Shown piece by piece: positions 46,605 to 59,164 of a DNA stretch of 64,000 nt; position 1 is the first letter of the stretch, and the number at the start of each line of letters is the position of its first letter. The DNA lies in the NCBI RefSeq assembly GCF_000149955.1, contig NC_030990.1, positions 3,058,627-3,122,626 on the forward strand, written 5' to 3'. The stretch is from Fusarium oxysporum f. sp. lycopersici 4287. Its lineage: Eukaryota; Ascomycota; Sordariomycetes; Hypocreales; Nectriaceae. The notes beneath the pieces are model-generated. The model saw only the letters and a list, made by a program, of their open reading frames with translations, did no database searches and was not told the DNA's origin. The translations under genes and the position numbers were made by a program.

Positions 46605-49600
46605 TCAAGTAGGCTTCGCTTGACCCTCTACGAACTCAAGAGCCTGCTCCGTGCTGACACAGTCGATTGAACTGGTCTTGTTACGGAACGTCACACCATA
46701 ACATCTGTCGGCGACATGCACAATCTCAGGTCGGAATGTGGTGCAAATGAACTGAGTACCAATTTCCTTAGAGATGGACTCAAGGAGGGCCGCAACAGCT
46801 GTACGATATTGGGCATCCAGATTGGCATCCACCTCGTCAAAAATCACCATGGGACTGCTCTCCGTAGCCTGGAGGGCGAATATAAGGCAAAGGGCACATA
46901 AACCTGCTCCTGTTAGTAGTTGGACACAGCAAAGGGAATAATATGCCTTACTCTTCTGACCACCGCTGAGTTGCTGGATCTTCTGCTGCTCATCGAGGTG
47001 TTTTGAGTTGAATGAAACACTGATGCCAACACCAGTGTAGTTTTCAACACCGCGTGCCTCTCCGTCTGATTCGTCGACGGGTTCTTGACGACGATCCGCC
47101 CGTCGTTGAATGAGCAGGCGGCCATGGCCGGCAGGCACCAACTTACCAAAGATAGTTGTGAATTCCTTGGAAACCTGTTTAAACGTCCGCTCAATTGCCT
47201 CGTCTTTTCGGCGGTCGAGATGCTCAACGAGTACCTCAATTGACTCCTGAGAGTCATCCAACTCTTTACGTCGTTTCATAAGCTGATCTTGTTGAGTTGT
47301 GAAGTTGTTGTACTGTTCAAAGGCTTTCTTGTTCACGTGCTTGTATTTCTTCAGTGCTTCATTCACTTTCTTGATCTTGGTTGAGACCTGCCAACACGTT
47401 AGTCACTTCTCATTGGGTTTAAGTAGTACAAAACTTACTTGATTAGGGTCCATGTTTTCATACTTGTCGAAGGCTTCTTCGGGAAGCACACCTAGGTCGC
47501 GAATAGTCTGTGCACATTCGGCTGCTTGTGTTGACAGAACGGCTTTCTTTCGGAGACTCTTGTCCATCTTCTTCTGCTGTCTCTCGATCCTCGCGGATAT
47601 CTCACTCTGCGCTTGCTCTAGTTGAGCCTTCTCATTTGCCAGTTCCTCGAGCCGCGCTTGTGTATTATCCATTTTGGTTTCAAGTTCCTGGAGGCTTGCC
47701 TCAACAGCTTTCTGTGCTTTTTGCGCCTTCTTGAGTTCCCTTTGGGCATCTTTCAACCCACCGCCCGAGGATCCAGTCGAGTCCTCAAAAGCCTGGCTGT
47801 TGAGTTGATCAAGCTTCATTTGCAGGTTTTGGCGAAGGTCCACTTCAAGAAGTTGCTTTTGCCTTTCCAGATCACGCCGGGCTCGGCTGAGTTCATTCCA
47901 CTGCTTTTGGAGCTCCTGGGTGCTTGTCCCGAGTTCCTCCAGCTGGCGTTCTTCAGCGGCGGTCAGGGTTTTCTTAAAATCAGATCGAAGTTCGGCCTCA
48001 TGTGCGGCAAGATCCTCCAAGAAGCTGTTCATGTTCTTCTCGACTGCATCTCGACGTTTGATGGCGGCATCGAGGTGGCTCAGCTCTTTCTCCAGATGCT
48101 TTGACTTATTAATCAGTTCATGCTTCAGTGGTTCAAACCCGTCGACAGCCTGTCTTAGTCTTTCGTTGGCCTTTTGTAGGTCTGACATCGCAGCTGTGAT
48201 CTCCTGGTCCTTGAGTTCTGTCTGTTTTCGGATATCACGAGATTGCGCTAACAACCTTTCGTATTCATCCCTCCATTTATTCACGGCTTGTACGGCGTGT
48301 AAGCGCGACTTTCGAGGGTCGATATATCCACCTGTCATAGCACCCCTCTTGTTGGTTGTGTCACCTTCCGGAGTGATGCCGTCGACGCCGTGGCTTCTTG
48401 CATATTGGCTTGCTACTGTAAGGTTTGGACATACGACAGCTTTTCCAAAGACCTGCTGGAACGCCTTCTCGTACTCTTCGTTGTAGTTGATCTTGCTTAA
48501 GAGAGGTACGGCATCATTAGACCTGGGAAGCTTAATTTGCCGGGGCCGTAGTTGGGCGAGAGGCATGAATGTAACTCGGCCTCCCTGTTGTCTGTATAGG
48601 GTGTCTGCGAGATAAGTGGCTGTATCTGCGTTGTTAACGACATAGTGGAACAGACTTGCGCCGGCAATCTGCTCAACGGGAAGTCTGTAAGCATCACTAA
48701 CTTCAAGCAGTTCAGCCAATGTCCCATATGCTCCGGGGATATCTCGCTCTTGCTTCAATCGTCGGATCGTCGCCAGACCACGTGCAGTCGATCCATCCAT
48801 TGCGTGAGCCAACTCACGTTCAGCTGTCTCCTTCTCCTGCCGAGCATTGGCTATAACTGAGTTGAGTTTGTCATCCTCACGACGAACTAACTTTCGTTCA
48901 TCGTTAAGCTTGTCTATAATGTCGCGGGCCTTGGCAACCTCCTCTTCAAGGGCTGTTTTCTCGCCACTGAAGTTGGCCAAACGATTCCGTAAGTCAGCAA
49001 CGTCTTGCTCTGCCTGTGCTATTGATTCGCGGACCCTTTCAACTTCTTCATCTGCGTCAATCTTGTTGGCTTTTTGAGTGCTTATGTTGAGTTCGAGTTC
49101 TTGTATCTCTTTCCGCAACCATGTGTCACGCTCAGACTTGTTTCTGAACTGGGAACCTCGGCTCTGTTTGGCAAACAAGCGGTTACGTGTGGCTTCAGCA
49201 TGATCAAGTTGTCGTCGGATTTCGTCTTCCTCCTGCTTTTTTTGGTTATAGGCTGGATTAATGGTTGAAAGCTGCTGTTCCTTGGATGCGATCTCATTCT
49301 GCACGGACTCAAGTTCAGCTGCATGTTGTGCTCGGGCTTGTTCCTGTGCAGATTGACCTTCTCTCAAGTTCTTAACCTTCATCTCAGCCTTGGCCAAGGC
49401 TTTCGCGCCGTCGCGCCGATCTTCCTCGACTTGTCGCCTTTCGATCTGCAGGAGCTCCATTTCTCTCTGCAGCTTGTGTATTTCTGAATCAAGCCTTGAC
49501 ATCGCCTTCTCGCCCTCAGTGTACTCTGCTCGGTTGGTATCAGAACTATCAATTCCGTCTTGCCGGACGTTATCAAGCTCGTCCAGGTTTGCTTGAATCC

Positions 49601-50372
49601 CGAGCTGGATGTTGTGGTAGTAGGCATATTCGAGGCACCGTCTCTCTCTGTCCTTGTCCTGGAACGCTCTGAGTTCTTCCTTTTCTTCCTCGAGTTCGCT
49701 AAGCCTTTCCTTGATGTATTCCAGCAGTTCATCGATCTTTTCTCTCTTGTTATTGGTCTCGTGCATAATCTTGAGCGACTCTGCGCGACGCGTTTCGTAC
49801 ACTTGTGTTCCCGCTACCTCTTTTAATAAGTTGAGCCTGTCGGACTCTTTCATGTTGGTCAAGGCGGTGACTCGTCCCTGAGGTACGATGTAGTAGGGGT
49901 TTGATCGTGAAAATCCGGCCGCTTCAAGCAGATTCATGACATCGGCCTTGGTTACAACTTTTCGATCGACAGAGTATTCGTCTTTCTTCAGGCCGATTGT
50001 GCGGCGTAGAATAACATCTTTGTTGCCAGTTGGAAATCGGTCGTCGCTGTTGTCGAAGATGATCTCCACGTAAGCCGACATAACGGCTGAGCCTGAGCCC
50101 TCGTGGAGAAGGCCTTGCCGCTCTTCGCGACTCATTTGTGTATACGCATCGCTCAAAACGAAGCGAATGGCGGCGAAGAAGTTACTTTTTCCGGAGCCAT
50201 TGCGACCGACAATCACATTGGTCTTTGGGGAAAACGGTTCGATTACAGTCTGGTCCTTGTAGCTATTGGCAGTATTAGCAATGAACCGGATTGTTGGGTG
50301 AATGCGAGGGCAGCAATGATGTCAATCCACATACCTTTTAAAGCCCTGGATGATGATTTGCTTGATATACAT
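46605..50372 (-). CDS. SMC3: Cohesin subunit Smc3
   Basis: Smc3 pairs with Smc1 and the kleisin Scc1/Rad21 to form the cohesin ring holding sister chromatids. Complement join 46605-46903, 46952-47387, 47439-50262, 50335-50372; 1198 aa, normal length. The N-terminal ATPase half has Walker A GRNGSGKSN (about 32-40) and the acetylated lysine pair K105/K106 (TIGLKKDEYS). A long coiled coil, the hinge about 515-665 (GAYGTLAELLEVSDAYRLPV, NKRGAMTGGYIDPRKSRL), and a second coiled coil follow. The C-terminal half has signature LSGGQKSLCALCLIFALQ, formed across the third intron, and Walker B MVIFDEVDANLDAQYR. The first exon is 38 nt. Two CGCGTCGTTG repeats, one with an ACGCGT core, lie just upstream. 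Identity is certain. Confidence 0.97.
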
Positions 50373-50495
50373 GTTTAACTGCGCGGGCGCTCCTGCGCGA
50401 CATGCGAAAAGTCAAGACGGCTTTACTGCAAGAGACTGTGCAGTCTTGACAAAGTATGCGATCTGTAGGGTTGCGTGCCACTTTGCTGCGATTTA

Positions 50496-50501
50496 ACGCG
50501 T
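50496..50501. promoter_or_regulatory. MCB-like ACGCGT site upstream of SMC3
   Basis: ACGCGT, the MluI cell-cycle box bound by MBF-type factors (Mbp1-Swi6 family), 124 bp upstream of the SMC3 ATG. It is the first of two CGCGTCGTTG copies (50497-50506). S-phase control of cohesin genes by this site is known in budding yeast; here it is inferred. Confidence 0.45.
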
Positions 50502-50540
50502 CGTTGGAATCTAGACCGCGATCAAAGTGGTTGGCATTGG

Positions 50541-50550
50541 CGCGTCGTTG
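50541..50550. promoter_or_regulatory. Second CGCGTCGTTG copy upstream of SMC3
   Basis: An exact 10-bp repeat of 50497-50506, 44 bp away and in the same orientation. The flanking first base differs (GGCGCG instead of AACGCG), so the full ACGCGT is not kept. Confidence 0.4.
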
Positions 50551-51165
50551 AGCTGGAACGCGGTTTCTGCCTGGAAAGCTAGGCAGAATTTCCTTTCTGT
50601 TCTCCGTTCGGTGGTCTGTGCTGTCTACCTCAGTACCAAAGGTACCTTACCTCACCTTCCTCGTTTCTTAGAGCTTTGGTCATCCTTTCATGGATGCTGG
50701 CTACTAAGGTATCCTTGTCAGCGATCTGCTTCATTTGGTGACTTTCGATGGGGAAAAGGATAACTACATCAGATTTGAGTACAGCGTAAGCTATAGGAAT
50801 TTAAAGCGTTTCGCTTACTATGTAGGGAGCGGCATAGATCTCTACATCTCAGTGCAGCCAAAACTATGCACATAGTTATCCATTTTCGCTACCAGTAGAG
50901 GTTACTGGCTTGGCTTGTCGTAGGCTGGATCTTACAGATCTGACCGAGCCATGATATCATGTACCCTCTGTGTGTAAGCATGATGTGCAATTCTGACATG
51001 AATAATTATTACAACACATTTTCATTCACACCAACTTCGGGATAGCACTGCATTCGGATACTGGCCTGACTTATCACATTCCCATGCCCATGTGCTTTGT
51101 ACCTACCAACCTGATACCTGCTTGTCTTTGCTTCCTATAGGGTATGTTTCAGATTGTGTAACCAC

Positions 51166-51370
51166 AAGTATGTTACATTATAGTATATGTATTATTATAA
51201 AATGATTAAAGACTTTACTTTAATAAATTATATTTATATATAAAGATACCAATATAAGAAAGGCAATAAAGAATGACTAATAAATTTAATATACAAGATT
51301 TAAGTTATATACAGGGTAAGCGAAAATGCCATTATTAACATTGAGTTTTTTATAAGAGATAGCCCCGGAT
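51166..51370. other. Highly AT-rich tract
   Basis: About 200 bp made almost only of A and T (for example TAATAAATTATATTTATATA), bounded by ordinary sequence. It has no ORF. It could be the remains of a repeat mutated by RIP, or a structural or regulatory AT tract; no terminal repeats were seen. Confidence 0.6.
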
Positions 51371-52801
51371 CAATTATTAAACCGCAGGATGACTTCTCAA
51401 TGTCATCCTCTACATATTTGCAAAAGATCGCCATGAGGCTGGTGCTGTATTGTCCCCAGCACGGTTGGGCCACACCTTAAGTGGGCCAGCCAGTCGAGAT
51501 GGGCTCTAAGTGGGTAGACTGGGCTGAAGTTGGCCAAAGGCAACAAGAGACAAGAAAAAGACCAGGGGCCAAATCACGACGCTAGCAGGCAAGAGGGAAA
51601 TTAAGCGAGCGCAACGAAAGAAACCGTTGGCCGTGCTCCTCAAAGCCGCGCCGCGTGTATAAAAATACAAGCACTCACTTATAGAAGACCCGGCCTGCCC
51701 TCCACCCCGATTTTCCCAGCTGGCCACCCGGAACCACAGCAGCAGCAGCTTGCGCAAGCGGTAGCAGCAACCAAGGAAAAGCACCACTCCTGCCTACTCG
51801 GGCAATCGCAAACTTCCAGTACGACAACAAATTCAAGCTGCACCCACTTTAATTTTCAATCATCCCTTAACCCCGGCTGATTTCCCCTATTGATTGCCGT
51901 TATATACAGCGAGCGGACACTTGGCCATCCAATCCAATACAAGTCATCTAGAACTTACACCAACAACCCCAGCCTTTTCAAGCGCCTGCAGCCCGGCCAA
52001 CCAGAGTCATTGGAAGACTTAAAACTGCCGACCATCGTCACGACTGATCGGCTACGTCTCATTGCAGCATATTCCTCTGCATAACATCACCACATCCACT
52101 CTAATCTGACTTTTAAGTGCCGATGCTGCATGCAGTGTAGACAGGGGATTGGGATATCTTAACTACCAGTTCGATTTGGCCGGGACCTTCGGCAAGCAAC
52201 AATTGGTGTTGACAGCTTTGCTGGGTTTTACAAATTGAATCAAGGTGGTGCGCTTTGGCTCTTGAGGCTTGACGCCGAATTACCTTTTTACCACCAACTC
52301 AACCGGTAAGTGGTTCAATGCCTCTCACTTTTTGAAGTTTCCTTTCTTCGATCGTTATCATTCCCCTTCGACCTACTATGGTATATATTATGATCCCTTG
52401 CTATGTCCCCCACACTGCGTCATGCACAGTTGGTTTTTTTTCATTCATTAATATTTCACACCAACTTGGCTGCAGTCCTTCAAAGTCTTTCCATTATCTT
52501 CTCACAATCCCTATCACTCGAATGAAGTCGAGAGTGACGCTTGTTGAACCGAGTTCCCATTATCTTCCTGTGCCTTCGGTCTCGTCTACCGGATGCATGC
52601 ATCTCACACCCGACGACCCACTGCATCCGTCGCGTCGCGCTACACGATTCCGCCGCGCCGGGTACTATATTGACACAATCTTCATATCATTGGTTTCCGT
52701 TGAAGGCCTGACTTCTTGAAAGTGCTGAAGACTGACAACTGTGGTTCAGCGACCGAGATGCCATGACACGCGCTTAATATTACAACCAACTAATACACAC
52801 A

Positions 52802-55800
52802 ATGGCTTCGAGGTAAGTTTTCCCAAACGTCATATCCACATAGCCTCAATGTACTGACACTCCATTTAGACTTGACAGATTAGTCACGTAAGTGTGCTTC
52901 ATTATTCAAATCCCAACAAACCCCCGGATCTATGAAATCTGGGACATGTGCCGTCTAAAGCGCTATTTCTCCTGTTACATGAGATTGAAACTGACAGAAT
53001 TGTAGTATCCTCGAAACGGGTAGTACGAGACTCATCCGCGATACTGCTGTTAATCAGCTTGCTGATTGGCAAAAGCAACACCCTGATGAATTATTCAATC
53101 TCCTCTCTCGTGTCGTCCCTTATCTGAGACACAAAGAATGGGAGACAAGGAGAACCGCAGCTTCTGCTATTGGAAAAATCGTAGAGCATGCCCCTGTTTA
53201 CGACCCAAACTCCGAAGATGCGCCCGAGGAAGGGAAGAAGGAGGAGCCTGTGCCCGAAAACGGACATATTAAGAAGGAGGAGGAAGATGACGCAAAAAAG
53301 CTACCTTCTGATGATGGTCTCTTCAAATTGGAGTCTCTCAATGTTGAGATGATTCTCAAATACGGCAAAGAACTACTGCGTGGCGGTGGCATCGAATATG
53401 GACTAGCAGCGCTTGATCCGCAAGCGCGACTGACACATCAAAAGAAGACTCTCAATGGGCGATTAGGACTACTTGGAAGGAAGTACGAAGATGACGAAAT
53501 CGCATACACAGGTGGCGACAACCTTACTGCGCCCATGACCCCAATGGACACCACAAACGGGCATGGACACGCTCGTCCTGACGGATCTGGTGCTCAATCA
53601 CAAGCGCCTGAAGAATCTCAACTGAGTTCTCGACAGCTCAATGTATTAAAACGAAAACGCAAAAGAGAGGCAATGAAAGCATCCCAAGGTAAGGGAGGAT
53701 TCGGAGATCTTTCTGTCAGGCGCTCCATGACATCTGGATCCGATAACCTGGGAGACGACACGGCCATGCCAGATGGAGACACCAAGAAGAACAGCAAAGT
53801 CAACGACTACTTCAATCTCGATCGTCCTGCCGATGTTGATGAGGACACTAAGGTTGTGAGCGAGTTCAAAGGACCAGTGATCCCCATAAAATCCGAGCTA
53901 GAAGCGGAGGAGACTATGGAGGGCGCTGAGTGGCCATATGACCGGTTATGCGATTTCCTCAAAGTGGACTTGTTTGACCCTTCCTGGGAAACCCGACACG
54001 GAGCTGCCATGGGCCTTCGTGAAGTTATCCGAGTACATGGTGGAGGTGCAGGGAAGCTACGCGACAAGACAAGGAAGGAGAACGATGTCCTCAATCAGAA
54101 ATGGCTTGATGATATGGCCTGCCGGCTGTGCTGTGTACTAATGCTTGATCGCTTCACTGACTACAGCTCCGATACCTCTGTGGCACCTATTCGGGAAACA
54201 ATTGGACAGTCTCTTGGGTCCGTTCTGAAACATCTACCGTCGCCGTCTGTTTACAGCACTTTCAAAATTCTCTACAGAATGGTTATGCAAGAAGATCTCA
54301 AGCTTGATAGGCCAGTTTGGTCAGTGTGCCATGGCGGGATGATTGGCCTGAGATATGTCGTCGCGGTCAGGAAAGACCTCCTCCTTCAGGACAGCGACAT
54401 GATTGATGGCATAATAAAGACTGTGATGAAAGGCCTGGGTGATATGGATGACGATGTCCGTTCTGTCAGTGCCGCTACGCTCATCCCCATGGCGAAGGAG
54501 TTTGTCACTTTGCGGCCCACACAACTCGAGGGACTTGTCAACATAATTTGGGAAAGTCTCTCAAATCTTGGTGATGACCTGAGCGCCAGTACTGGACGAA
54601 TTATGGATCTGCTCGCGACTCTGTGTGGTTTCCCGGAGGTGCTTGAAGCAATGAAGGCATCGGCCGCTCAAGATGAAGAACGCTCCTTTACCCTGCTTGT
54701 CCCTAGACTCTACCCCTTTTTACGTCATACCATCACGTCGGTGAGGGTGGCTGTGTTGAAAGCATTGTCGACTTTCGCAAAACTTGACGCAGAGACCTCC
54801 CAGGGCTGGCTCAACGGCAGAATTCTCCGATTGATCTTTCAAAATATTCTTGTTGAAAGAGATAGAGACGCCCTCAACATGTCTTTGGACCTATGGACGT
54901 CTCTGGTCGAGAGCCTAGCCAGCAAACCTGCTGTTCTTGCAGACGAATTCACTGCTCACATCGATCCTATGATGCAACTGACTCTACACCCTATCGGTGT
55001 TTCGAGAAATCCGATCCCAATGAACGCCTCACTCTTCCAAAAACCATCAGGTGGCACGTATACTATGCCCGGAGTTACTCAGCACACACCACGGAAGCCG
55101 TCATCTCCCGATGGGTCTGATCGTGCTCCCAAGCGTCGCCGGAAATCCACAAAGGTCGACGATACCCCTACAGCCAGCCTAACGCATGATGTTGATGGTC
55201 ACATGATGCAAGGCGACGTGGATCTCGTTGGCATGGATGTGCTGATTCGCTCCCGTGTTTCAGCTGCCAAGGCAATGGGCTTCATCATGTCTCGAGTCCC
55301 TGTCGCAAGCCTGGACGATTATGATGCATTGTTAATTCCTGGCCTAGGGTCAGCATTTTCATCCAGCCAGATGACAGCATGCGTGATCATCGACGAGTTT
55401 GCCATGAACAGCCAACACTTGGGCGATTCTCCTCGTTACCTCGAGAATTTACAACGCATTATTGATTCAGAACGTCCAGCGGCATACAGGGATCTTGTCA
55501 ACTTCATCCAGCGAGTCAGGACACAATGCCAGCAGCTCATTCATCTGTTCAGAGACCATGGCAAGGTTTCGCACAGCAAACTTCCGACACTGCCTGTCGT
55601 GGTCCAAGGAGAAGCAGAAGCTGGCCCGAGTGCCTTTTCTATTGCCACCGCAGAGAAATGTATCGGCGATGACTACGAGAAACTGAAGAAGGCCATGCCT
55701 CCCGGTCAACGTCTGATAGCGAGCCAGCAGCTGTCCGACGCTCGTGATATGACCATCTTGGCCATTGAAGAAGCCAAGACTGTTAAGGCAGCTCGTGATG

Positions 55801-58664
55801 TTCGCGTCAAGGCAGCAGCAGCGTGTGCAATGGTTGGTATGAAAGTGCTTCCGAAGAAACCCAGCCCATTGATCAAGGGCATCATGGACTCTGTCAAAAC
55901 GGAAGAGAACCAGCAACTTCAAATTCGGTCTGCTGACACAATTGCAAGACTCGTGCAGCTTTTCACTGAAAAGGGTCGAAAGGGACCAGCCGATAAAGTG
56001 GTATCCAACCTGGTCAAGTTCTCTTGTGTCGAAGTTGCAGAGACTCCTGAATTTCCAGTTCATGCCAGTAAGACTGATTGTGTTCTGTCCATGCAGAAGG
56101 AAGAGGATCGTGTCGATCACCCAGATGCTGCTAAATGGGCCCGCGAAGCTAAAGCTGCCCGCATCACCAGACGAGGTGCAAAAGAAGCCCTCGAAATTCT
56201 CTCTAGAACTTACGGTGCCAGCCTACTTGAAACTGTCCCCAGCCTCCGCACATTCATGGAAGATCCTCTTGTTCGAGCTTTCTCGCTTGACACTCTGCCT
56301 GGAGAGGCTAAGGATCCCGAACAGACGTTTGGACAAGAGATTGTCGACGCCATGTCTGTCATTCGCACCATGACTCCAACTCTGGATAAGGCCTTGCAAC
56401 CTTTCATCATGCAAATGATGCCTCTTGTCATAAAAGCTTTGCACTCGGAACTTTCAGTCTTCCGGTACATGGCTGCCAAGTGTATGGCCACAATCTGTAG
56501 TGTCATGACCGTGGAAGGTATGACTGCACTTGTTGAGAAGGTTCTCCCATCGATCAACAATCCAGTCGACCTCAATTTCCGACAAGGAGCAATCGAAGCT
56601 ATCTACCATCTGATTGCTGTTATGGGGGATGCTATTTTGCCATATGTCATCTTTTTGATTGTGCCAGTTTTAGGACGAATGAGCGATTCTGACAACGAAA
56701 TTCGCCTCATCGCAACAACATCCTTTGCCACGTTGGTCAAACTTGTTCCTCTTGAAGCTGGAATTCCTGACCCGCCCGGATTGTCCGAGGAATTGCTGAA
56801 AGGACGAGACCGCGAGAGAACCTTCATTGCTCAACTGCTGGATCCAAAGAAGGTAGAGCAGTTCCAGATTCCCGTAGCCATCAAGGCTGAGCTACGGTCG
56901 TATCAACAAGAAGGCGTCAACTGGCTCAATTTCCTCAATAAATACCACCTTCATGGTATTCTTTGTGATGATATGGGTCTAGGCAAGACCCTGCAGACCC
57001 TCTGTATCGTAGCAAGCGATCATCATCAGCGTGCCGAAGAGTTTGCCAAGACACAGGCACCGGATGTCCGCAAGCTGCCGTCACTAATTGTCTGCCCACC
57101 TACACTTTCAGGTCACTGGCAACAAGAAATTAAGACCTATGCACCATTCTTGAGCGTGACTGCCTATGTTGGACCGCCAGCGGAGAGAAAGGCTATGAAA
57201 GACAGACTTGGCGAGACTGACATCGTAGTCACATCCTACGATGTCTGCCGCAATGACGCAGAAGTTCTCGATAAGCATAGTTGGAACTATGTTGTGCTCG
57301 ACGAAGGCCACCTGATCAAGAACCCTAAGGCCAAGATCACGCAGGCAGTCAAGAAGCTGGCGAGCAATCATCGTCTTATCCTCACCGGCACCCCTATTCA
57401 GAATAATGTCTTGGAGCTTTGGTCTCTGTTTGACTTTTTGATGCCTGGATTCTTGGGTGCTGAAAAAGTCTTTCTGGACCGCTTTGCGAAACCTATAGCT
57501 GCAAGTCGATTTAGCAAGGCATCATCAAAGGAACAGGAAGCGGGTGCCTTGGCGATTGAAGCACTTCACAAACAGGTGCTTCCGTTCCTGTTGCGACGCC
57601 TCAAAGAAGAGGTTTTGAACGATCTTCCGCCAAAGATCTTGCAGAATTACTATTGTGACCTGAGCGACCTACAGCAAAAACTATTCGAGGACTTCACAAA
57701 GAAACAGGGCAAGAAGATTCAAGCCGAAGCGGGTCGTGAAGATAAAGAAGCCAAGCAACACATTTTCCAAGCGCTACAGTATATGCGAAAGTTGTGCAAC
57801 TCACCTGCCATGGTAATGAAACCAGGAAGCACTCTTTACGATGAGACGCAGAAGATTCTCGCCAAGCAAGGAACCTCCATTGAGGATGCGCAGCACGCAC
57901 CCAAGTTGACCGCTCTGAGAGATCTACTGGTGGATTGCGGTATTGGCGTTGAAGGCAGTGATTCGAATGATCCTCTTTACCAACCTATTAAGCCCCACCG
58001 TGCGCTGATCTTCTGTCAAATGAAGGAGATGCTCGATATGGTGCAAAATAAGGTATTGAAGGAGTTATTGCCCTCAGTATCTCACCTCCGACTTGACGGC
58101 TCGGTCGAAGCCAACAAGAGACAAGATATCGTCAACAAATTTAACAGTGACCCGTCGTATGACGTGCTTTTGTTAACAACGAGCGTGGGAGGTCTTGGAC
58201 TGAATTTGACAGGAGCCGATACTGTCATCTTCGTGGAGCACGATTGGAACCCCCAGAAGGATCTCCAGGCCATGGATCGAGCCCATCGTATCGGTCAAAA
58301 GAAGGTGGTGAACGTGTACCGCCTTATCACCCGTGGAACTCTTGAGGAGAAAATTCTGAACCTCCAACGTTTCAAGATTGATGTCGCATCAACAGTCGTA
58401 AATCAACAGAACGCTGGCCTCTCAACGATGGACACAGATCAGATCCTTGACCTGTTCAATGTTGGAGACGCCGCACCAAACCTCTTAGCCGACAAGGAGA
58501 AGAACAACATCGACGGAAGAGAAGAGGATATGGTCGATATCGAGACAGGTGATGTGCGTGTACCAGGCAAGAAGGCATGGCTGGATGATTTGGGAGATCT
58601 TTGGGATAACAAGCAGTATGAGGAGAGTTTCGACCTGGATGACTTCATGAAGACGATGTCGTAG
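52802..58664 (+). CDS. MOT1: Mot1/BTAF1, TBP-removing Snf2-family ATPase
   Basis: Mot1 dissociates TATA-binding protein from DNA in an ATP-dependent way and so redistributes it among promoters. Exons 52802-52812, 52870-52887 and 53006-58664 give 1895 aa. The N-terminus MASRLDRLVTILETGSTRLI and the following HEAT repeats (VVPYLRHKEWETRRTAASAI) match the TBP-gripping arch; a KRKRKREAMKAS basic stretch sits in an acidic, disordered insert. The C-terminal helicase has SYQQEGVNWLNFL at about 1305, Walker A DDMGLGKT at about 1331, Walker B DEGH at about 1442, LTGTPIQNN, the motif V-VI region LLLTTSVGGLGLNLTGADTV and AMDRAHRIGQKK. The first two exons are only 11 and 18 nt. Identity is certain. Confidence 0.96.
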
Positions 58665-59164
58665 GCGATAGGCCGACTTCCCAGGCTTGCTGAAAACATG
58701 GTGAAGCATTTGATTGCCGAGTTTTGGACGAGACGGTGGTCCTACTAGAATATGGTATTTAACCCCGTCAATGTTGATGTGTACAATAGCCTAGATCGTT
58801 CATTTAGCGAAGGCGTACTTTTGCTTGTGGAATAATTGCTAAGGATACTATTTGTTGTCTGGTTTGACTGCTGCGGCAATGAGAATTTACTTAATGTTAT
58901 CCATGTTACCATTCTTCGTTTGGTGTGATCGACTTAGTAGCTTGGTCCACCTCCGTTCTCCGTGTTGTGGCTGGTATAAACAGCAGCCACAGTCTGCCAC
59001 AACCATACTAGTGGGGTTGCTTGTAATCACCCCGCTATCATGGTAGAGCTCTGAAGCAAGGTCCAGAAACTTCCATTCCTGCGGTCTTATCCAACACTCC
59101 TTACTGAACTCATCTCACGACACCACTTCTAAGGCGGTGACTGATACATATCAAAGTCTACAAC
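58665..59164. other. Intergenic, MOT1-CDC37
   Basis: 500 bp in tandem orientation, holding the MOT1 3' end and the CDC37 promoter. No other feature recognised. Confidence 0.6.

Larger units (their letters stand above)
50373..52801. other. Divergent intergenic region, SMC3 and MOT1
   Basis: 2.4 kb between divergent starts. Near SMC3 it holds two CGCGTCGTTG copies. An extremely AT-rich tract lies about 51166-51370. The MOT1-proximal 900 bp is CT- and CAAC-rich and probably includes a long 5' UTR; the 113-codon frame at 52378-52719 there is taken as chance. Confidence 0.6.

Noticed and set aside
47510..49881. Plus-strand open frames opposite SMC3
   Set aside because: Shadows of the coiled-coil codons; Ser/Leu-rich translations without domains.
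52378..52719. 113-codon open frame before MOT1
   Set aside because: No motif, lies in CT-rich leader-like sequence; more likely 5' UTR. A uORF role cannot be excluded.
55467..56120. 217-codon minus-strand open frame inside MOT1
   Set aside because: Antisense to an intact, conserved coding region.
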